Positions 61,941 through 64,000 of a stretch of DNA of 64,000 bases are shown one piece after another. Below the pieces are notes generated by a model. That model did not search any database. It worked only from the letters and a program-made list of their open reading frames with translations, and had not been told where the DNA came from. Position numbers and translations under genes: made by a program. This DNA comes from Dalbergia cochinchinensis (taxonomy: Eukaryota; Streptophyta; Magnoliopsida; Fabales; Fabaceae), in NCBI GenBank assembly GCA_031216125.1, contig CM062369.1:46273992-46337991 (forward strand), in the 5' to 3' direction. Each line of letters opens with the position of its first letter. Within the stretch, counting starts at the first letter, position 1.

Positions 61941-63715
61941 ATGCCTGAACCTGAATCCCAAAACGGGATCCAACCACCTCCCGAGCCCAATCCCAAACCA
62001 GAAACAGAACCAAATCCCAACCCAGAAGCCGAACCGGAACCACAGCCGAATCCCGAACCGGAAGCCGAGCCCGTGCCCACAGCACAAGCGCAACAATCGG
62101 AGCCGGGACCTGGATCCGAGCCTGATCCACCGGTCAATAACGATGCAGATCTCAAGGAAACCGCGATCCATTCCAACGACGCAGAGGCCAACACTTCGAC
62201 GCAGCAACCTCAGCTTCGGAAAGACGAAGGGAGCCGAACCTTCACCATGAGAGAATTGCTCAACGGATTGAAGAACGAGTCCGAGCCTGACAAAGAAGAT
62301 CCCAACTCTCCCCACAGGTTACCACTCTCTCTCTCTCAACCGAAAAAAGAAAAGGAAAAAGAACGTTCTTTTGATTCGCCAATTGTCGCAATTGATATAA
62401 TGATCTTAGCAGAAACTGTGGATCGCAAGTGGATTTAAAATTTCTCTTTCATTGAGAAATGGCTCTGATTTTGTATATCTGGAAGACTTATAACCGGAGT
62501 AATTAGTGTCCAAAAGGCGTACATTTTTTTAATATTGGATGAGTTAATGTTTAAAATCTTTAATGTCGCGAAAATCTTTGTAGAAGTAATTTGAGTATTT
62601 GCTCATTCTTCCTCTTTTTTTTTTTTTTTTCTTAGCTCCTATTGTACCTGCTTGTAGTTATTTTAAATGTTATACGTCTGTGGTGAATCAGAATGATATA
62701 AATTAAAGGGTTTGACTTTGAGGTTGTTTTCATCGTTTGCTATGTAATGCAACTTTGCGTTATGTTAATTTGAAAAATTCTCAGCCAAGAGGGTCCACAT
62801 CAGCATCACACAGACCAGAACAACGCTGCGATGGAGTTGATAAACAGCGTTGTAGGTGTCGATGAGGAGGGCCGGTCCCGCCAACGGATTCTTACATTTG
62901 CTGCCAGGAGGTACCCACCACTTCTATCTACAGGGAAATTCTTGCAAAACTACATTCTGCATTGTAAATTTATAATCTTTTTCACATATTTGGAGCTCCA
63001 TGGCAGGGACTGCCTTTTTGGTTGTACTAAATCTTTCTTCTAACTAATAATTTCTTACTTGAATTTCCCAGGTATGCGACTGCAATTGAGAGGAATCCAG
63101 ATGATTATGATGCACTATACAATTGGGCATTGGTACTTCAGGTATGAACAGCAGTCTTGGTTTTTGCTCTTGTAATATTGAAGTATGCTGGTTTTTCATA
63201 TTATCTTTTAAATCGATTTACTTCTTGGCTTGGTTCTTTTTTTTTTCCTTTGTTTTTGGTTGGAATATGTGCTTTGAGTGTCATAAAGTTACTATTCCAA
63301 ACCAATGATTTCTATCTTGGTGTTTTATTGGTGTGCATTGACATCCATAAGCTTTTGTTCATTTTCTCTTTGGTATAATTGTATTTTGCACTAGTCTGAC
63401 TGAAATACGTAGTACGCATCTTCTCATGAAATGAGATTATGGGACTGCGATTGCAAATTCATAATATGTTAGTTTGTTACAGATTAAAAATCCTAAGATA
63501 TCAATTGGCTTCATTCAAAATACTCCTGGATTGAAGTATATGCTATACTTAATCCCAGCTTTATTTCAACAACTGCCCTCTCTATCTTTGTTGTCGTGCA
63601 GGAAAGTGCAGATAATGTTAGTCCAGATTCCACTTCACCTTCTAAAGATGCTTTGCTTGAGGAAGCTTGTAAAAAATATGATGAGGCCACTCGCCTTTGT
63701 CCCACACTACATGAT
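61941..63715 (+). CDS. HLB1: HLB1-like TPR protein, 5' part (4 exons), runs off window
   Basis: In Arabidopsis the related protein (At5g41950) acts at the trans-Golgi network/early endosome and links membrane traffic to actin. Exons are 61941-62317, 62785-62910, 63072-63141 and 63602-63715. All introns are GT-AG and the frame is kept (phases 2, 2, 0), giving 229 residues so far. Residues about 1-60 are a Pro/Glu repeat (EPNPKPE-like), probably disordered. Residues about 98-106 (FTMRELLNG) start the conserved part, and MELINSVVG and RQRILTFAARRY lead into the TPR helices (DYDALYNWALVLQ, then LLEEACKKYDEATRLCPTLHD). The start is the ATG at 61941 (context CACAATGCC). The same frame is open upstream but has no ATG. 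The rest lies beyond 64000. Confidence 0.85.
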
Positions 63716-64000
63716 GTATGTAAGGGTATCCTTCTCTGTGAAATCCTATCAAACGATTGCTTTATTGGGAAAGCTAATATCAATGTTAAGATAGGCTTGA
63801 TCCTCAATAGCTTCCATTCCAAATAACAAGACAAGTTCTTGTTCTTTCGTTTAAGTTTTGGGTGAATTGGTGGCAATTTTACCTAGGACCTGGGAAAGGG
63901 TGTACATGACCTGAATGATAGCATGCTATGGCTCAACTAGAGCAGTCAAACCTAATGAGCCTGAACCTTAGATGACACTCTGCATGTAGATTTCGATATA
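63716..64000 (+). other. Intron 4 of the HLB1-like gene, cut by window end
   Basis: The donor GTATGTAAGG begins at 63716. No acceptor followed by TPR-like coding sequence is seen before the window ends, so the next exon is outside. Confidence 0.7.

Noticed and set aside
61765..62315. Three minus-strand ORFs opposite the HLB1 first exon
   Set aside because: They are shadows of the Pro/Glu-coding repeat (Gly/Ser/Phe-rich on the other strand) with no start context or homology.
1..64000. CRISPR array, phage or defence system, or other multi-gene system
   Set aside because: The DNA is plant nuclear. There are no regularly spaced identical repeats with unique spacers, no gene cluster, and only two host genes about 20 kb apart with unrelated roles.

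Overview
This is plant nuclear DNA, very probably from a eudicot. It is strongly AT-rich, its two real genes have canonical GT-AG introns and plant-type products, and the rest is dominated by plant transposable elements (Ty1/copia, MITEs of several superfamilies, a SINE-like insertion). I cannot name the species. Some MITE termini look like ones common in legumes, but that is a weak inference from memory.

Genes. Only two host protein-coding genes are convincing. (1) A complete methionine gamma-lyase gene (MGL, PLP-dependent cytosolic sulfur metabolism) lies on the minus strand at 41849-37782. It has three exons (41849-41368, 41141-40855, 38359-37782) that join in phase to a 448-residue protein, with a TATA box about 160 bases upstream of the ATG. 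(2) The 5' part of an HLB1-like tetratricopeptide-repeat gene lies on the plus strand from 61941. Four exons (61941-62317, 62785-62910, 63072-63141, 63602-63715) encode 229 residues, and the gene runs off the right edge.

Mobile DNA, left to right. There is a fold-back element at 1575-2125 and a MITE at 2711-3000. A badly decayed copia polyprotein occupies about 3786-7975. A Stowaway-like MITE sits at 8511-8624. A minus-strand copia LTR remnant with leader repeats spans 9089-9725. A tandem segmental duplication (10531-13573 and 13833-15616) has a SINE-like insertion and a 1-kb TIR element in the first copy only. Very AT-rich DNA with diverged repeats of about 550 bases runs from 16.3 to 19.7 kb and contains a Tourist-like MITE (18000-18275). 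A Mutator-like element with a perfect 9-base target duplication is at 24933-25946. A young, full-length copia element (29991-35356) has near-identical LTRs, a perfect 5-base target duplication, and six apparent frameshifts all in the same direction. Two related MITEs with GC-rich minisatellite cores follow at 35720-36703. hAT-like MITEs are at 44857-45129 and 56405-57007. From 52.7 to 59.3 kb the DNA is less AT-rich, non-coding and looks derived from LTR retrotransposons, with 57-base, 191-base and 54-57-base tandem repeats. Four short fold-back MITEs (about 26.2, 39.4, 49.2 and 60.7 kb) appear to be one family.

There is no operon-like or defence-island-like organisation, no CRISPR, and no credible tRNA or rRNA gene. 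I saw no undescribed multi-gene system. The most interesting signals are the young but frame-broken copia element, its palindromic U3 region shared with an old LTR on the other strand, and the layered history of the segmental duplication.
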